64,000 nucleotides of DNA from contig OY759270.1 of NCBI GenBank assembly GCA_963662155.1, positions 13,630,008 to 13,694,007 on the forward strand. Reading direction: 5' to 3'. Under the pieces are notes generated by a model. That model ran no database searches and was not told the origin of the DNA. It worked only from the letters and a program-made list of their open reading frames with translations. Source of the DNA: Lamellibrachia columna (taxonomy: Eukaryota > Annelida > Polychaeta > Sabellida > Siboglinidae). Positions 60,116 to 64,000 of the stretch are shown one piece after another. The translations under genes and the position numbers were made by a program. Position 1 is the first letter of the stretch. Every line of letters starts with the position of its first letter.

Positions 60116-62780
60116 CTTTGCTTCATTGTAATTTGGTAGCTTTCTTCCGGTGTCATTGTGACTATGTAGCTTTTTTCCTTTGTCATTGTGACTTTGTAGC
60201 ATTCTTGCTGTGCCATTGTTACCATTGTAACTGGGTAGCATTCTTCCTGTGTCTTTGCTACCATTGTAACTGGGTAGCATTCTTCCTGTATCTTTGCTAC
60301 CATTGTAACTGGGTAGCATTCTTCCTGTATCTTTGCTACCATTGTAACTGGGTAGCATTCTTCCTGTGTCTTTGCTGTCATTGTAACTGGGTAGCATTCT
60401 TCCTGTGTCTTTGCTACCATTGTAACTGGGTAACATTCTTCCTGTATCTTTGCTACCATTGTAACTGGGTAGCATTCTTCCTGTGTCTTTGCTACCATTG
60501 TAACTGGGTAGCATTCTTCCTGTATCTTTGCTACCATTGTAACTGGGTAGCATTCTTCCTGTGTCTTTGCTACCATTGTAACTGGGTAGCATTCTTCCTG
60601 TATCTTTGCTACCATTGTAACTGGGTAGCATTCTTCCTGTGTCTTTGCTGTCATTGTAACTGGGTAGCATTCTTCCTGTGTCTTTGCTACCATTGTAACT
60701 GGGTAACATTCTTCCTGTGTCTTTGCTACCATTGTAACTGGGTAGCATTCTTCCTGTGTCTTTGCTACCATTGTAACTGGGTAGCATTCTTCCTGTGTCT
60801 TTGCTATCATTGTAACTGGGTAGCATTCTTCCTGTGTCTTTGCTACCATTGTAACTGGGTAGCATTCTTCCTGTGTCTTTGCTACCATTGTAACTGGGTA
60901 GCATTCTTCCTGTGTCTTTGCTACCATTGTAACTGGGTAGCATTCTTCCTGTATCTTTGCTACCATTGTAACTGGGTAGCATTCTTCCTGTGTCTTTGCT
61001 ACCATTGTCACTGGGTAGCATTCTTCCTGTGTCTTTGCTACCATTGTCACTGGGTAGCATTCTTCCTGTGTCTTTGATGTCATTGTAACTGGGTAGCATT
61101 CTTCCTGTGTCTTTGATGTCATTGTAACTGTGTAGCATTCTTCCTGTGTCTTTGCTACCATTGTAACTGGGTAGCATTCTTCCTGTGTCTTTGCTACCAT
61201 TGTAACTGGGTAGCATTCTTCCTGAGTCTTTGATATCATTGTAACTGGGTAGCATTCTTCCTGTGTCTTTGCTACCATTGTAACTGGGTAGCATTCTTCC
61301 TGTGTCTTTGCTACCATTGTAACTGGGTAGCATTCTTCCTGTGTCTTTGCTACCATTGTAACTGGGTAGCATTCTTCCTGTGTCTTTGATGTCATTGTAA
61401 CTGGGTAGCATTCTTCCTGTGTCTTTGATGTCATTGTAACTGTGTAGCATTCTTCCTGTGTCTTTGCTACCATTGTAACTGGGTAGCATTCTTCCTGTGT
61501 CTTTGCTACCATTGTAACTGGGTAGCATTCTTCCTGAGTCTTTGATATCATTGTAACTGGGTAGCATTCTTCCTGTGTCTTTGCTACCATTGTAACTGGG
61601 TAGCATTCTTCCTGTGTCTTTGCTACCATTGTAACTGGGTAGCATTCTTCCTGAGTCTTTGATATCATTGTAACTGGGTAGCATTCTTCCTGTGTCTTTG
61701 CTATCATTGTAACTGGGTAGCATTCTTCCTGTGTCTTTGCTATCATTGTAACTGGGTAGCATTCTTGCTGTGCCATTGTTACCATTGTAACTGGGTAGCA
61801 TTCTTCCTGTGTCTTTGCTACCATTGTGACTGGGTAGCATTCTTCCTGTATCTTTGCTACCATTGTAACTGGGTAGCATTCTTCCTGTGTCTTTGCTACC
61901 ATTGTAACTGGGTAGCATTCTTCCTGTGTCTTTGATGTCATTGTAACTGGGTAGCATTCTTCCTGTGTCTTTGATGTCATTGTAACTGTGTAGCATTCTT
62001 CCTGTGTCTTTGCTACCATTGTAACTGGGTAGCATTCTTCCTGAGTCTTTGATATCATTGTAACTGGGTAGCATTCTTCCTGTGTCTTTGCTATCATTGT
62101 AACTGGGTAGCATTCTTCCTGTGTCTTTGCTACCATTGTAACTGGGTAGCATTCTTCCTGTGTCTTTGCTACCATTGTAACTGGGTACCATTCTTCCTGT
62201 GTCTTTGCTACCATTGTAACTGGGTAGCATTCTTCCTGTGTCTTTGATGTCATTGTAACTGGGTAGCGTTCTTCCTGTGTCTTTGATGTCATTGTAACTG
62301 TGTAGCATTCTTCCTGTGTCTTTGCTACCATTGTAACTGGGTAGCATTCTTCCTGAGTCTTTGATATCATTGTAACTGGGTAGCATTCTTCCTGTGTCTT
62401 TGCTATCATTGTAACTGGGTAGCATTCTTCCTGTGTCTTTGCTATCATTGTAACTGGGTAGCATTCTTCCTGTGTCTTTGCTACCATTGTAACTGGGTAG
62501 CATTCTTCCTGTGTCTTTGCTATCATTGTAACTGTGTAGCATTCTTCCTGTGTCTTTGCTATCATTGTAACTGGGTAGCATTCTTGCTATGTCATTGTTA
62601 TCATTGTAACTGGGTAGCATGCGTCCTGTGTTTTCTATCATTGTAACTTGGTAGCATTCGTCCTGTGTTTTGTATCATTGTAACTTGGTAGCATTCTTGC
62701 TGTGTCTTTGGTATCACTGTACAGAACTGGGTAGCATTCTTGCTGGGTCATTATTATCATTATAACTGTGTAGCATTGTC
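60116..62780. repeat. 39-bp satellite-like array, about 68 copies, with higher-order structure
   Basis: The unit contains CTGGGTAGCATTCTTCCTGT and TTTGCTACCATTGTAA. At 13 codons it leaves a minus-strand frame of 892 codons (unit MLPSYNGSKDTGR) and others open. Variant units (GATGTCATT, GATATCATT, CTGTGTAGC) come in recurring blocks. Both edges are degenerate and the middle homogeneous. It begins about 430 bp after the NADSYN1 poly(A) signal. Confidence 0.95.
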
Positions 62781-64000
62781 AAGTCGTTCTATCATTTCCT
62801 ATCATTTTGTATACAAGTTTCCTTATGTTGAGTGGGCAAACCGTGCTGGGCAGACTACGTTCATTAGCCTTGGTTGGCTAGTGATCTAGGAGAAGGAAAC
62901 TCTGAATACAACCCATGCTGTATGAAATACGACCACAGTAATTATAGCAAATGAAAAATTGTGATGAAAAGTCATTTTGTGTACAAATGTTTGTTGATGT
63001 TGTTTATTTACTCTAGTAAGAAAAGCATGTACATAAATATGATTTTGTTTATGCGTGTGTGAACCCTAAAGAGGTATGTGTATTCCTACTAGCATCTGTG
63101 AAACAAAACTGTTTAATGCATAGATTCACTCATTTGCTCAGCACTTACATTTTTACTTAATTTTTTTGCACTATTTATTATTTTACCTGACGATGCCCAC
63201 ACGTTAAGGATGTATCACATTAAACTATGAGCATCCGTGTTTGGGTGAGAATTATAGCTTTGTTTTCGAGTTTGTGATAGTATTAATGAGTAAACATTAA
63301 CAAGGCAACCATGACATTGTATATGCATTTGGGTACTAAAATAGCACATCTAATTACGTTTAATTGTATTTGAGTTGATTATCACGCAAACTGACAGTGG
63401 CCAGACAATCAAGTCAAAAATCGCAAATGAACATGTGGGTGGTAGTAGCATTGTGAGTTGATATTATTATACCTACATGTGGTTGGTAGTAACGTAATAG
63501 TTTTATTTATATACATATTGTAATATGTTAAGAATATTAATATACATTACGTATAAAACACAAACGGGTGTCTCATGCTCTTGGTGAGATACACACAGAA
63601 ATAAAAATATGTACTGTCCATTGACATAAGTCATATGGTCTGACCACCGACTGGTGAATGATTTATATAATGTTGACCTACACAGATGTTTATCGCTATC
63701 AGCAAGGTGAACCCAATGTAAACAAAGCAACCAAATGACTGATGTTCGAAACGCACCAGTTCTGATGCAGTCTCTAATTGAAGGTCAGTTGGGGAGCCAG
63801 ATTTATCTGGTTTAAGGGCATCAATCAAAAGATGCAATGACACATTCTGAAACATTCCATTCGAAGCTGAAGAAGTATTTATTTTCCTCAGTAGATATTA
63901 TACATTGCTATACATCAATGTGTATTTGTACTGCGTTACATCTTGTGCGGTTGTATATATTTACATTAAATATGTGTGTGACATCGTAAACGGCTTGTGT
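62781..64000. other. AT-rich intergenic sequence, nothing recognised
   Basis: Short open frames only, with no family signature, element ends or arrays that I can see. Confidence 0.6.

Noticed and set aside
59963..62641. 892-codon minus-strand frame (and an overlapping 817-codon one) as a gene
   Set aside because: The 39-bp unit is a multiple of 3 and stop-free in more than one frame; no promoter, splice structure or family signature is visible. Kept only as a finding to test.
63503..63855. Two short minus-strand open frames near the right edge
   Set aside because: No recognisable family, splice context or codon pattern.

Overview
This is an AT-rich animal nuclear genome window. Genes are split into many short exons with GT-AG introns, and the spaces between are full of minisatellites, microsatellites, tRNA-derived SINEs, LINE relics and non-autonomous DNA transposons. 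The repeat types (RTE/CR1-like LINEs, conserved-core tRNA SINEs, very dense tandem arrays) suggest a marine invertebrate, probably a lophotrochozoan such as a mollusc. That is inference; no species marker is visible.

Layout. 1-5.6 kb: a degenerate LINE on the + strand, enlarged by three unrelated tandem arrays (31, 51 and 13 bp). 5.7-17.8 kb (minus): at least 13 phase-compatible exons of an acidic, partly coiled-coil protein that I cannot name. 19.4-33.3 kb (plus): a complete 14-exon TFIP11 gene (G-patch spliceosome-disassembly factor, 814 aa), head to head with the unnamed gene. 33.6-35.8 kb: convergent intergenic spacer. 36.2-38.7 kb (minus): SVIP, 80 aa in three coding exons, with a myristoylation start and a perfect p97-binding motif. 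39.0-59.4 kb (plus): a complete 19-exon NADSYN1 gene (glutamine-dependent NAD+ synthetase, 785 aa), 271 bp from the SVIP start codon, so the two probably share a promoter. 60.1-62.8 kb: a large 39-bp satellite. The last 1.2 kb shows no gene.

The gene products do not form a pathway: RNA splicing, ER/lysosome p97 regulation and NAD synthesis are housekeeping functions that happen to be neighbours. The unusual feature is architectural. Several tandem duplications span or abut splice junctions: a 7 x 49-bp array copies a 3' splice site of the unnamed gene, a 23-bp array of about 14 units copies the TFIP11 exon 13 donor, and NADSYN1 exons 15 and 16 each carry a second decoy copy of a splice site. 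Another TFIP11 intron is a 27-bp array that ends about ten bases from the exon 12 acceptor.

Most long open frames in the window (antisense of the 31-bp array, both strands of the 27-, 63- and 39-bp arrays) are by-products of stop-free repeat units, not genes. Exon borders were set by reading splice consensus and phase by eye and by comparison with what I know of the vertebrate protein families; no alignment was run.
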